A DNA stretch of 64,000 nt from G963662675 sp963662675 (GCA_963662675.2 CAXXHP010000006.1:1-64000); one strand, 5' to 3'; counted from the stretch's first letter, positions 33,701 through 42,621 are shown. A program made the numbers and translations. The notes: a model not told the origin generated them from the sequence alone.

Positions 33701-36700
33701 ACTGCTTATCTCCAATGTAGCAAGCCCTGAATTCTTAATTGTATAGGCTTGAGTCGATGTTCCCCCATTAACCGCGGCATCGGTAAAAATAGTATTATCT
33801 GCTGCATCAGGAGTCGAATCTCCATCGTTAATTATCGTTGTTGATTCTCCTTCAACCGTAATAACAGAAAGAAGAATATTGGCAGCTCTTGGCGTTGGCT
33901 CTTCACACAAATAAGTTGACGTATTTCTGTAGCCTCCACTTCCATTTGCAATACGTTGCATGGAATGATTTTCAGAATCACCTCTTCCGTTTTCGTTAAC
34001 TTGAGGCTCACCCGCATTTAATAAGGGTAGCAATCCTGCATCATCGGAATCATCGGTATCGTATACAATGGCATCAATTAGGTTTGTGGTGGTAATGGCA
34101 GTTCCGCTAGGAAAATCTGTATTATCACCCAAGTATAGGGCTACTGCATCAGCGCCATTCTGCAAGGTATTATCCGTAAATGTGAGGTCAGTGTCGGCCA
34201 TGCTAGTACCTCCAATCAGAAAATACCCATTTGCATCTGTTGAATATCCATCTAAATCAAAGGAATTATTACTCTCATCTGTACTTCCATTATAAAAAAC
34301 GACTGCCAGATAGTCTAATGAAGTATTTCCAACTCCCCCATCATATAATTCGACAAACTCTTGGGAATCTATTCCGGGAGTATCCACATCTACTTCATTT
34401 ATAAATATATCTCTGGTAAGCTGACTGGAAGGATTATCTACGGCTGATTCTGTAAAATATCTAATCAACCCGGAAACCTCATTGTACTCACAAACCATCA
34501 TCTGGTAGGTTGTACCGGGTTTTATATTACTGATATCAACTGTTGTTCCTGTTCCGCTATAAACACAATACCATCCGGTTGTTCCGATCTGGGCACCACT
34601 TCCATAGGTTGAGCTTGCGGTATAACTTGCATCATCCTCAGGGATTGCCGTTGCTCCAGTTCCTTCAGCAACAAAAACAGCACAAGCATTTCCATCTCCT
34701 CTTGTCCATGACAATGATAGTTTCGCAGCATGTACTTCTGGAAAAAGAATTGAATGAGCTTGAGTCGAAGGTTTCTCAATGTCAACCCCCTCACCCTGAA
34801 TTGAAAAGTCATAAACCCCCTCATCATCATCATTATTATTAATGGTAAGTGTTGCTGAAAAAACTCCTGCTGTAGATGGATTAAATACCACATCTATATT
34901 CTCACTTCCTCCGGTTGCAACGGAAGTAGGCACGGCTGAACTTATTGTAAAATGAGTCGTTGATGAAAGCACAACTGAGGATATTGATAAAACATCTCCC
35001 CCATAATTATTAATAGTGAAGGTTTTTGTTATTGTCCCCGAGGCTAAATCTGTTTTGCCAAAATCAGTATCGTCGGTCGTTGACGGAGATACATCACCGT
35101 CTGTAATTGAAATGCTACTTCCGGTGATATCAATCTCGGCTCCACCAATAGGAACATTAGAATCAGCAGTAAACATTGAAATGCCAGTGTTGCCAGCAAT
35201 ACCCGGATTAGCATCAGCACCGCCAGCACCGCCGCTCACATTTATTGTCCCATTATTTACTGAAGAACCCGAACCTGTTGGATGGTAAACCATTCGAACA
35301 TGTCCGCCGCCGCCGCCGCCACCACCTGCTCCAAGTCCAACACCTCCGGTTGATCCGCCTGCTCCACCATTGGCTAAAATGGTAGCTCCACTCACATAAT
35401 TCACAATTCTTGCATGTATTAATACTGCACCACCACTACCTCCTCCATCTCCATCTGAAGAAGCAGATATGCTTGTACTCCCATCTGCACCACCCATATT
35501 AATACTTGCTCCTGAGTTAATTGTCAGAGTTCCTAAAGCTCCTAACTGCAATGCGCCGCCACCACCGCCACCATAATTACCATCATCCGAATATTCTGAT
35601 CTTGCGCCGCCACTTCCCCCATCTAAAGCTAATGCCAAATTACCATAAGCTGATCCCCCGGGTGCGTTATACCCAGAAGCACCACCAGATCCACCAAATC
35701 CTCCGCCTCCAGCTCCATCATCGTCATCTCCGTCATAATTTGTACTCCCACCCCCTTGTCCAGATCCATTCATAGGCCTTAGAGTATGGCCTCCTTGTCC
35801 ACCTCCAGGTCCTGGAAAATAAGTTGATGCTCCTGCATTAATGTGCCCGGAGATTGTCATATTGCCTTTTGAAAGAAGAGCTATTCTATTCCCTAAATCT
35901 GTGATTCCTGTGAAATTAATACCATAAGCAGCCCCAAGAGTAAAATTATCAAAGGCAAATACCCAGATACCATTCTGCAATGTCCCTGTTGCCGTTTTAC
36001 CTCCACTCATTGCTCCAGATGTCATATTTATTGTAACATCCGTAGTAGGATTAAAAATCCCCTGTGATGTGAAATCTCTAGCATCTAAATAAAGTTCAGC
36101 TGCTGATATACCATTCCCCTCAACAATGAAATTGAATGGATTTTCATCTGTATCATTATTCGCAATAGACACTTCGGCACTTGATGAGCCAATAGATGAT
36201 GGATTATAAGTAATCTGAAAAGTTGTTGATGATCCACTCGCAATAGAAGATGAAGATGGTTGAGCAGTTACAGAAAAAGCTCCGGTAGGACTAACTGTAA
36301 CATAGCTTGAAGTATTTGTCAATGACAAATTGGGAGAAAGGTCGTTGTTTATTGTATACGTTCGAACAATCGCTCCTGCATCAATATCAACGTCACCGAA
36401 ATGAGTATGATCACTCAGATTAGGTGTTGCATCGCCATCATAGATTTCTGCACTATTTCCTACCACTCTTATTTCAGGTCCAATAGATGCTATTGACACT
36501 GCGCCTAAAGAGAGTGCTGCATTGGAAAACGAACTGGCATGAGTGCCTGCACTTATGGTTAAATCAGCCTGAGAAGCAATGGTCAATGTAATTGATCCAC
36601 TTGCTGTAGAAGAAAGATCAGCAGTTACAAAGTAATAAGTGCCAGCATCAGATATTGGGGAGGTCATTCCTGTAAACGTAATCGAAGTACCTATCGTAGA

Positions 36701-37309
36701 TGTCTCTATCTCAAGCTGTGTATCATCACCTGCATTAAATACATTATTGGTGGACGACCAAAGTTTTAAATTGTCAACGCCGCTTCTGGTTCCAGCAATA
36801 GTAATTTTGGCAGTTGCTAAACTTGCAGACGATATATTCCCGGTTAGTAAAAATCGACCCAGTGGATTATTAGTTGTATTGGCAGTTGCATTTCCGGGAG
36901 AATAGGAAGACCCATTTGCAAAAGTCACACTTGCAGTGGCACTAACCACGCTTAAACCGCTAGAAGAAGTGCCAAGTGCAGCAGTATAACCACTTGTTGG
37001 AGGAACTGCAGCCTCACTCAATATATAGAAATAGACATCATCTCCTTGAGGAGGCATCTCATCTGAGAAATTATTGTCAATCACCCAGTAATCGTCATCT
37101 GTCGTACCATACGCATCATTATACAGGTAGTAAGTTTGTGTTTCGTGTTTATATTTCGTGAGTCCTAAAGCCCCATATGTGCCATCTGGCACATATACTC
37201 CCTCTGCAGCAGCAGGAGTATCAATACCCGAAACATATAACGATTGCGAGTAAGTATTTTCAAAAAGAAGAAAAAATGCTGCCAAAAATATAAACTGGAT
37301 ATTTTTCAT
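30794..37309 (-). CDS. Giant secreted multidomain surface protein with T9SS sorting domain
   Basis: A 2171-residue protein. Signal peptide MKNIQFIFLAAFFLLFENTYSQ. Domains in approximate order: an N-terminal beta region; choice-of-anchor D (ASPM/SPD2/Hydin-like) at about 285-400; a glycine-rich region at about 480-700; a second choice-of-anchor D at about 725-850; a lamin-tail domain at about 1005-1130; a third choice-of-anchor D at about 1160-1290; a cadherin-like part to about 1390. Then come three Calx-beta domains (about 1395-1720, two nearly identical), fibronectin-like repeats (about 1730-1920), two MBG-like repeats, and a C-terminal T9SS type A sorting domain (FYPNPVTRILYLNEA, ending TGKIIKE). 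It should be secreted and fixed at the outer surface, where adhesion is the likely role. Calx-beta domains bind calcium. Single gene with its own terminator. Confidence 0.9.
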   Translation of the reverse strand: MKNIQFIFLAAFFLLFENTYSQSLYVSGIDTPAAAEGVYVPDGTYGALGLTKYKHETQTYYLYNDAYGTTDDDYWVIDNNFSDEMPPQGDDVYFYILSEAAVPPTSGYTAALGTSSSGLSVVSATASVTFANGSSYSPGNATANTTNNPLGRFLLTGNISSASLATAKITIAGTRSGVDNLKLWSSTNNVFNAGDDTQLEIETSTIGTSITFTGMTSPISDAGTYYFVTADLSSTASGSITLTIASQADLTISAGTHASSFSNAALSLGAVSIASIGPEIRVVGNSAEIYDGDATPNLSDHTHFGDVDIDAGAIVRTYTINNDLSPNLSLTNTSSYVTVSPTGAFSVTAQPSSSSIASGSSTTFQITYNPSSIGSSSAEVSIANNDTDENPFNFIVEGNGISAAELYLDARDFTSQGIFNPTTDVTINMTSGAMSGGKTATGTLQNGIWVFAFDNFTLGAAYGINFTGITDLGNRIALLSKGNMTISGHINAGASTYFPGPGGGQGGHTLRPMNGSGQGGGSTNYDGDDDDGAGGGGFGGSGGASGYNAPGGSAYGNLALALDGGSGGARSEYSDDGNYGGGGGGALQLGALGTLTINSGASINMGGADGSTSISASSDGDGGGSGGAVLIHARIVNYVSGATILANGGAGGSTGGVGLGAGGGGGGGGHVRMVYHPTGSGSSVNNGTINVSGGAGGADANPGIAGNTGISMFTADSNVPIGGAEIDITGSSISITDGDVSPSTTDDTDFGKTDLASGTITKTFTINNYGGDVLSISSVVLSSTTHFTISSAVPTSVATGGSENIDVVFNPSTAGVFSATLTINNNDDDEGVYDFSIQGEGVDIEKPSTQAHSILFPEVHAAKLSLSWTRGDGNACAVFVAEGTGATAIPEDDASYTASSTYGSGAQIGTTGWYCVYSGTGTTVDISNIKPGTTYQMMVCEYNEVSGLIRYFTESAVDNPSSQLTRDIFINEVDVDTPGIDSQEFVELYDGGVGNTSLDYLAVVFYNGSTDESNNSFDLDGYSTDANGYFLIGGTSMADTDLTFTDNTLQNGADAVALYLGDNTDFPSGTAITTTNLIDAIVYDTDDSDDAGLLPLLNAGEPQVNENGRGDSENHSMQRIANGSGGYRNTSTYLCEEPTPRAANILLSVITVEGESTTIINDGDSTPDAADNTIFTDAAVNGGTSTQAYTIKNSGLATLEISSMEITGTNASEFSITSSPASTVASEGSTAFTVTFDPVDIGVRTADIVISNNDFDRNPYSFSIQGTGINNAPTSSSFSTSSGPYQNIVYTFATSDMGYSDSDSDPLDHVRITAGPTSGTLYVDANDSDDYDSGEELVDSDQVSKADLDAGNLQYYTTGSIVTSFTFDVNDGIDYSASTYTATLNVIAEPTVSLSLGDPSISETGGTTTVIATLSHAFGAIVTVDLSFSGTASLTTDYTRMGTSISVPSGDTSGAVTLSSVSDLINEFDETVIVDIGSVTNGTEDGTQQETLTVSDDDVSELSISETTQAGEDATDGLFTISTDKQFDAPVTVTFGVSGTAIEGTDYSSIGTTITFPANSSSVTIPVVLVADDQIESDEDVIVTLTSTSNSEVTIGTSNVATVTITDDDIAELSVTATTQATEDATDGLFTISTDKQFDAPVTVTFGVSGTGTEGTDYSALGTTIVFPANSSLITIPVDVIADSQVENDESVIVTLVSTSNSDVTIGTNNEATVIIANDDILPVMTTLEVPSQTETSASLGGNISDEGSASVTERGIVYSSTDTTPEIGESGVVKDTNGSGAGMFSETISSLIYGVTYYYQAYAISAVGTSYGGIESFTIYKLPAVITLGVSGIGTNVATGKGEITELGVPNLTAYGVCWSRSAAPTLDDSSTDEGTISTTGSFSSSITSLTSGATYHLRAYATNEAGTVYGSEILFTTKKRSQAIDFSAFADKTYGDADFSPSATASSGLEVAYSSSDENVATIINGMVHIENAGSCVIYANQSGNTAYYSALEVSQQLTVNKAPQIITFNELSPVNKGDDPVVLNAIASSGLEVCCECSNSESAYVEDGCLVIVEADTVWITARQEGNQNYLAAAEVEQMIIINFATGIEELTLSEPLFYPNPVTRILYLNEACSGATSVKLYNLNGELVLSEPNPTLQIDCSAINRGVYLIVVDLGEGRRYTGKIIKE

Positions 37310-37597
37310 TTCCGAAGTATGTTAGGTTTAATACAAGCTTTACTATTGTCTACAAATAATCAGAGCTAGAGACCAAAAACGAGTTACAAATATAACACAT
37401 CATTCCATATTATGTACTACATATTTTTGAATATAATAATTTATGTCATATATTAGATCTCTATTTGCCTGCATATCTGCTCTTTGAAAAACAAAAAACA
37501 CAACACACACTAAATACAGCTTATATTATTTAGTTTAATACAAGCAACCAATACACAGCCTTCACATATAATTATTCAACACTTAACAAAACATTTT
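37310..37597. other. Divergent intergenic region
   Basis: 288 AT-rich bases between the divergent giant surface protein and the 116-residue protein. It should hold both promoters, but no element is clear enough to mark. A short repeat, TTTAATACAAGC, appears at 37328-37339 and again at 37533-37544. Confidence 0.4.
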
Positions 37598-37948
37598 ATG
37601 TACACAGTAAAAGTAAAAAACGAGTACGCCTACGCGATAAACGTAGGGGAGCATATGCTGAACAAGGGAGAAACATATCAGTACCCCAAAATGCTTGGCT
37701 ACCTCCAAATTGACACAATCACCAATGGAATAATCAGCCTTCTGGATATCGCGGATAAAAAGATTGGAGGCCCTAGCGAGAAAACATGGGGTGTCGTAAT
37801 CAGCTATCAAGGCGAAGAACTACTCTATCGTTATGAAGGCGAAGGACACATTGAGTTTACGATTAATTTCCTTGGGCAAATATCAGACATAAGAGCTCAA
37901 GGAGACATTACTTTAATAAAACTTCCTTCATTTATCATTAACAATTAA
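37598..37948 (+). CDS. Hypothetical protein (116 aa), first gene of the tail-collar set
   Basis: A 116-residue, mostly beta protein (MYTVKVKNEYAYAINVGEHM...). It has no signal peptide or membrane helix. Alternating hydrophobic residues with glycine turns (EGHIEFTINFLGQISDIRAQGD) suggest a small beta barrel or jelly-roll. It lies 11 bases ahead of the tail-collar-like gene and is almost certainly co-transcribed with it. No family is recognised. A partner or cargo role with the collar protein is possible but unproven. Confidence 0.65.
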   Translation: MYTVKVKNEYAYAINVGEHMLNKGETYQYPKMLGYLQIDTITNGIISLLDIADKKIGGPSEKTWGVVISYQGEELLYRYEGEGHIEFTINFLGQISDIRAQGDITLIKLPSFIINN

Positions 37949-37959
37949 AATCTATAATT

Positions 37960-38487
37960 ATGGACGGATATATGGGTGAAATAAAAATGTTTGCAGGAAC
38001 TTACCCTCCGGCAAACTGGGTATTTTGTCAAGGACAATTACTAGCAGTAAGTGAATATAGTGCTTTGTATGCTATACTAGGAGTCCAGTTTGGAGGAGAC
38101 GGCAGATCAACTTTTGGAGTGCCGGATTTAAGAGGGAGAGTGCCTGTTGGAAGCGGTCAAGGGCCTGGTCTTTCTTACAGAACGCCAGGAATGAAAGCTG
38201 GCTATGAAAGAGTAGCTCTTTCTGCCAGTCAACTTCCACCTCACAATCATACAATGAATTGTGACATGGCTTCAACATCCAGAGACGAATCTGCTGATCC
38301 AGAGGGATGCATACCTGCAAAAAACACTTCCGGGGAGAGCTATGGACCCAGCTTCTCAGGAGGACATCAGATGCATGCGAATACGATTAATAATGCTGGG
38401 AATGGTGACTCCGTTGAAAACATGCAACCCTGGACGTGCATGAATTTCATTATTTGTGTAATTGGGCAATGGCCTCCAAGAAGCTAA
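37960..38487 (+). CDS. Phage tail collar domain protein (microcystin-dependent protein-like)
   Basis: A 175-residue protein with the hallmark start MDGYMGEIKMFAG...PANWVFCQGQLL, then YSALYAILGVQFGGDG and TFGVPDLRGRVPVGSG, and a C-terminal FIICVIGQWPPR. This is the tail-collar family to which MdpB of Microcystis belongs. Many bacteria carry these genes outside prophages with unknown function, probably as surface or contractile-system parts. No other phage genes are near. A clear terminator follows the stop codon. Confidence 0.88.
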   Translation: MDGYMGEIKMFAGTYPPANWVFCQGQLLAVSEYSALYAILGVQFGGDGRSTFGVPDLRGRVPVGSGQGPGLSYRTPGMKAGYERVALSASQLPPHNHTMNCDMASTSRDESADPEGCIPAKNTSGESYGPSFSGGHQMHANTINNAGNGDSVENMQPWTCMNFIICVIGQWPPRS

Positions 38488-38489
38488 AA

Positions 38490-38517
38490 AAAAACCGGGG
38501 CTCCGGCCCCTTTTTTT
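38490..38517 (+). terminator. Rho-independent terminator after the tail-collar gene
   Basis: GGGGC (38497-38501) and GCCCC (38506-38510) pair over TCCG, preceded by an A-run and followed by T7. The acetyltransferase ATG begins at 38518, directly at the end of the T-run. Its transcript must arise from read-through, or translation must start further in. Confidence 0.8.
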
Positions 38518-38985
38518 ATGAATTTACAATTTGAAAATAAAACAGAAGAGCATCTTCCCTTCATAAAACAGCTATTTTATGAGCTTAAGGAAGAAGAGCT
38601 AAACCTAACCGATTTTGCACCCCATGTAAAGACACAGGTACTTGAAAGTCAGTTCCTAGCTCATGAATTTAATTATCACAACAACAAGAAGTTTGAGGAT
38701 CACATCATTCTTCTCAACAAAAAACCTGCAGGTAGGCTTATCCTCTCTACAAACAGCAAGAACATCCATTTTGCAGAATTGGCCATTCTAAAACATTTTC
38801 AACATAAAGGAATTGGCAAGGAAGTATTCAAGCAGATAATATCAAAAGCCAAAACAGAAACTAAATCAGTTACACTAAACGTATCAAAAAACAATAAGGC
38901 TATTGATTTTTATAAAAAATTGGGATTTATAACAACCAGTCAGGATGAACTTAACTACAACATGAGATTGATTCATAACCTCTGA
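38518..38985 (+). CDS. GNAT-family N-acetyltransferase
   Basis: A 155-residue protein with the GNAT fold: FAELAILKHFQHKGIGKEVF contains the acetyl-CoA pyrophosphate loop (Q/RxxGxG/A type: QHKGIG), followed by SVTLNVSKNNKAIDFYKKLGF, the conserved C-terminal motif B. It transfers acetyl groups from acetyl-CoA to an unknown amine. The ATG abuts the terminator of the preceding gene, so linkage to the tail-collar gene is uncertain in transcription but close in position. Confidence 0.85.
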   Translation: MNLQFENKTEEHLPFIKQLFYELKEEELNLTDFAPHVKTQVLESQFLAHEFNYHNNKKFEDHIILLNKKPAGRLILSTNSKNIHFAELAILKHFQHKGIGKEVFKQIISKAKTETKSVTLNVSKNNKAIDFYKKLGFITTSQDELNYNMRLIHNL

Positions 38986-39002
38986 TTTTTCTTGATAAAA
39001 AA

Positions 39003-39995
39003 TTATAAAATCTTACAATTAATAAAAGGCTTCCCTTCTGTCGTTAACCAGAAACTAATTCTTTTTGCATCTACCTTTTTATTGAGTTCATAAAACTTTT
39101 TGGGATTGTTTAAACTACATTCCCTTTCCTTCAGAACCTCATCTCCGTAAACTGTTATAAAAGTGAACAACTCCAAATTCTTATATGTTCCATAATCATT
39201 GGGGATATTCACCGTTGCAGAAAGGCTATTAGAACAGGCATTTTCTTTATTCACGCAAATAAAACGACTAAGAAACTTCTTGTCAATTATATTCCTATCT
39301 CTATTCTCATAAAGAATCTTTTCCATAAACTTATTATTATCCGAAAGATAAAAATCGACTCGTATTTCTTCCGGGATAAAAATAGCTCCCTCCTGCATCT
39401 GAGGAATCAGGTTTCTCATGATATGAATCTGTGGCTCGTTTTCTAAACAAGATTGCATCGTTTCTGAGATCACTAAGTCGTAAGCTTTATCTAATTTGAA
39501 AGCTGTTAGATCGGCAAGAAAATAATCTTCAATAAAATAATCTTGTCCTAAGGTCTGAATCAACAGCCGTGAAGAATTAAGAGACACTTCATTGATGTCA
39601 ACAAGTGTAATTCCGATTTCTTCTGAACTAAAAAAAGAGAGTAGTGGAACAAGCAATGTTGAATATGGACCACATCCTGCATACAATATTCTAATTTTTC
39701 CCTTTTCTCTGACTTTTAAATCATTTATTGCTTGGTAAATACCTCTAAGAAAAACAGAGGTTCGTTTAAACTCTAACAAACAATGCGCTGCTGATGTAGG
39801 TGAAATTGCCTTCCCTGTTTTCAACTCAATGTGAGCGTCATCCAGTTTGTACGCATCAATCGAAGTTATGAAAGCAAAAATCTGGTGCAGATCTTCCACT
39901 GCATTTTTCATTTCCAGATAATCCTCACCACAAAACAATAAGGTTTCCGCGTGTTTCTTTATTTCAGAAATAGAATTAATAGGTTTCATTCTCAA
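39003..39995 (-). CDS. PRMT-like SAM-dependent methyltransferase
   Basis: A 330-residue protein. An N-terminal helical part (about 1-95) is followed by a methyltransferase core: motif I IRILYAGCGPYSTLLVPLL, an acidic end of strand 2 (TLVDINEVSLNSS), and the segment YDLVISETMQSCLENEPQ. The E-E pair there resembles the double-E loop of protein arginine methyltransferases. A beta-rich C-terminal part (about 225-330) also recalls that family. A protein or peptide substrate is possible. It is convergent with the acetyltransferase, 17 bases apart. Confidence 0.7.
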   Translation of the reverse strand: MRMKPINSISEIKKHAETLLFCGEDYLEMKNAVEDLHQIFAFITSIDAYKLDDAHIELKTGKAISPTSAAHCLLEFKRTSVFLRGIYQAINDLKVREKGKIRILYAGCGPYSTLLVPLLSFFSSEEIGITLVDINEVSLNSSRLLIQTLGQDYFIEDYFLADLTAFKLDKAYDLVISETMQSCLENEPQIHIMRNLIPQMQEGAIFIPEEIRVDFYLSDNNKFMEKILYENRDRNIIDKKFLSRFICVNKENACSNSLSATVNIPNDYGTYKNLELFTFITVYGDEVLKERECSLNNPKKFYELNKKVDAKRISFWLTTEGKPFINCKIL

Positions 39996-40073
39996 TCAAT
40001 TTTACACTCTCAAATATATGATAATTGACGTAAGATATAGAATGGTATTATCTATTAGAAATATTCTTATACT

Positions 40074-40209
40074 GATTGCTTCGCTACGGGATGACGCAAT
40101 GGTGAATTGCTTCAAGAATACAGATTGCTTCGCTATGCTCGCAATGACGACAAGAACAACACATTGGTTTTACAGATGGGAGATTGCTGCGCTGCGCTCG
40201 CGATGTCGG
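40074..40209. repeat. Cluster of interspersed palindromic repeats
   Basis: Three units of the type GATTGCTTCGCTAtGCTCGC followed by AATGACG lie at about 40075-40093 (shortened), 40129-40150 and 40181-40209 (diverged, GATTGCTGCGCTGCGCTCGC). They match the element at 30685. They lie between two - strand genes and do not encode anything evident. Confidence 0.6.
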
Positions 40210-40246
40210 GTAAACGAAAAGAGAAATGAACTATTATATTCCCCGG

Positions 40247-41899
40247 CTAGATCACGTCAATGCCCTGTTCTTTCAGCAGTTCTAACCCAACTTCTTTCAG
40301 CTTATATTTCTGGATTTTGCCGCTGGCAGTCATGGGAAAAGCCTCAACAAAAAAGATATATTTGGGGATTTTGTAACGTGCAATTTTGCCACGGCAGTAT
40401 TCCTGTACTTCTTCCTCGGCAAGAGATTGACCGTTTTTTAGTTTGATGAAAGCAGCTACCTGCTCTCCATACTTTGGGCTTGGGATTCCAACAACCTCAA
40501 CGGCCTCAATTTGTGGCATCTGAAACAAGTAATTTTCAATTTCGCGCGGATAGATATTTTCACCACCACGAATGATCATGTCTTTGATACGCCCGGTGAT
40601 TCGGTAAAAGCCATCTTCGGTACGCACGCCCAAATCACCAGAGTGGAGCCAGCCCTCTGCATCAATTGCCTTGATTGTGGCATCTTCATTTTTATAGTAG
40701 CCTTTCATGACATTATAGCCACGGCAGCAAACTTCACCCTGCACATTATCCGGACATTCCTTGCCGTTTTCGGGATCAAGAATTTTTACTTCCACATTCG
40801 GGTACTCAAAGCCAACTGTTGTGGAGCGTATTTCAGGTGAATTATGCGTGCGGGTGGCAGTCATTCCGGGTGATGTCTCCGTTAATCCATAAACACTAAT
40901 GATATCCTTACAATACATCTTTGTCATCACCTGTTTCATAGTTTCAATAGGGCAAAGTGCTCCTGCCATGATCCCAGTGCGCAGGCTACTCAGGTCGAAC
41001 ATATCAAACATAGGGTGATTTAGTTCGGCAATAAACATGGTTGGCACACCGTACAAAGCAGTACATTTTTCTTTCTCTACAGATGCAAGCACCATCAACG
41101 GATCAAAGTCTTCGGTAATAACCATGGTTGCCCCATGCGATACAATCGCACAAACTGCCAGCACACAACCAAAACAATGGAAGAAAGGCACACAGACCAA
41201 CAACCGATCATCTGCCGTATACCTCATGCATTCTCCCGTTGCAAAACCATTATTCAGTATATTATGGTGTGAAAGCATAACCCCTTTCGGAAATCCAGTT
41301 GTGCCCGAAGTGTATTGCATGTTGACAACATCGTGGGTGTTTACTTTACTCTTGACCTCTTCCAGCTCAAGATCATCCAGATGAGAACCCAACAAAATAA
41401 GTTCGGCCGTATTAAACATGCCCCGGTGCTTTTCCTGCCCAATAAATACGACATTCTTTAGTTCAGGAAATTTTGATGATTTAAGATTTCCACGTTGTTG
41501 GCTTTTCAATTCGGGCACCAGTTCAAATACCATGTTCACATAATCACTGTCCCTAAAACCCCCAATAATGCAGAGGGTGTGAATATCTGCATTATGAATC
41601 AAAAACTCTAGCTCTGAAAGCTTATAGTTGGTATTGATGGTTACCAATACCGCTCCAATCTTAGCAGTTGCAAACATAAACGTAAGCCAATCAGGGACAT
41701 TGTTTGCCCATATACCGACCTTGTCTCCTTCACGAACGCCAGTATACATTAAGCCTTTTGCTAACTTGTTTACCCGTTCATTAAACTCGCTGTAAGTAAA
41801 ACGAAGATTCCGGTCTGGGTAGACCATAAATTCTTTGTCGGGTGTTTCAAAAGCATATTTTTCGAGGATGCCTCCGAGGGTAAAATCAAGTAGTTGCAT
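40247..41899 (-). CDS. AMP-binding fatty-acyl-CoA synthetase
   Basis: A 550-residue acyl-activating enzyme. Motifs: the phosphate-binding loop YTSGTTGFPKGVMLSHHN (about 201-218), YGLTETSPGMTAT, the hinge GRIKDMIIRGGENIYPREIE, and the catalytic lysine near the C-terminus in SGKIQKYKL. It joins a fatty acid, or another carboxylic acid, to CoA with ATP. The length and sequence style fit medium/long-chain acyl-CoA synthetases. It follows the XRE-cupin regulator by 30 bases, so that protein probably controls it. Confidence 0.93.
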   Translation of the reverse strand: MQLLDFTLGGILEKYAFETPDKEFMVYPDRNLRFTYSEFNERVNKLAKGLMYTGVREGDKVGIWANNVPDWLTFMFATAKIGAVLVTINTNYKLSELEFLIHNADIHTLCIIGGFRDSDYVNMVFELVPELKSQQRGNLKSSKFPELKNVVFIGQEKHRGMFNTAELILLGSHLDDLELEEVKSKVNTHDVVNMQYTSGTTGFPKGVMLSHHNILNNGFATGECMRYTADDRLLVCVPFFHCFGCVLAVCAIVSHGATMVITEDFDPLMVLASVEKEKCTALYGVPTMFIAELNHPMFDMFDLSSLRTGIMAGALCPIETMKQVMTKMYCKDIISVYGLTETSPGMTATRTHNSPEIRSTTVGFEYPNVEVKILDPENGKECPDNVQGEVCCRGYNVMKGYYKNEDATIKAIDAEGWLHSGDLGVRTEDGFYRITGRIKDMIIRGGENIYPREIENYLFQMPQIEAVEVVGIPSPKYGEQVAAFIKLKNGQSLAEEEVQEYCRGKIARYKIPKYIFFVEAFPMTASGKIQKYKLKEVGLELLKEQGIDVI

Positions 41900-41929
41900 G
41901 AGTTTTATATTGACGTATTCAAGAATTGA

Positions 41930-42517
41930 TCAGAATGGGGCATAAACAACGCCCAAAATTTTTGCTGCCTGGTCATTTGCAGAGTGCACATTGTGTGAGA
42001 CAATGGAGTCTAGATAGATGCTATCTCCAAGATTTAACAAATAGATATCTTTACCGTAGTTTATCTCTACTTTTCCTTCAAGCACATAGATAAATTCTTC
42101 TCCTTCGTGCGAAGAAAGCATATAATCTGATTGTTTTGACGGTTCAATTTCTACGATAAAAGGCTCCATGTGTCTGCCAGCTTTGTCAAAAGCCAAGGAA
42201 TAAAAGTTTAGATGCTCGCGGGTTTCATTGCCTTGCGAAGAAAACCGAACACCTCCTTTTTGTCCGTCTGCACGCACAATGACTGGCCCCAAATGGTCTG
42301 AGTCGTCAAGAAAAGTTCCTAATCGAACACCTAAAGCCCTCGCAATTTTTATTAACGGAGCCAAGGAAGGCACCAATTCTTCCTCTTCAATTTTAGTGAT
42401 TAAGCCAATATCCAAGTTAGATCTATCAGCCAATTCTTCAATGCTAACCTTCTTTGTAGTTCTTATCTGTTTGATTTTAGAACCAATTCTATTCTCTGGG
42501 TTCATTTTCAATTTCAT
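41930..42517 (-). CDS. XRE-family regulator with cupin sensor domain
   Basis: A 195-residue protein from ATG 42517; MNPEN at 42505 is an alternative. The helix-turn-helix at about 10-65 (IKQIRTTKKVSIEELADRSN...LITKIEEEELVPSLAPLIKIARAL) is followed by a cupin domain (about 110-195) with HEGEEFIYVLEGKVEINYG and LNLGDSIYLDS. Such regulators bind a small ligand in the cupin. It is located directly upstream of the acyl-CoA synthetase. Confidence 0.9.
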   Translation of the reverse strand: MKLKMNPENRIGSKIKQIRTTKKVSIEELADRSNLDIGLITKIEEEELVPSLAPLIKIARALGVRLGTFLDDSDHLGPVIVRADGQKGGVRFSSQGNETREHLNFYSLAFDKAGRHMEPFIVEIEPSKQSDYMLSSHEGEEFIYVLEGKVEINYGKDIYLLNLGDSIYLDSIVSHNVHSANDQAAKILGVVYAPF

Positions 42518-42621
42518 TAAGATGAATGGCAAATTTAATTTTTATTAAGAAAGAGTTCTATCATTGCTAGTAGCTTTTTAAACATGAAAATTCTCCCCTC
42601 AAAAATTTCATGATACCAAAT

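Noticed and set aside
37960..38487. Prophage, suggested by the tail-collar domain
   Set aside because: No capsid, terminase, portal, integrase or lysis genes occur nearby. Collar-domain genes of this type are common outside phages.
40018..40446. A + strand ORF at 40018-40446
   Set aside because: It runs through the interspersed palindromes and antisense to the well-supported acyl-CoA synthetase.
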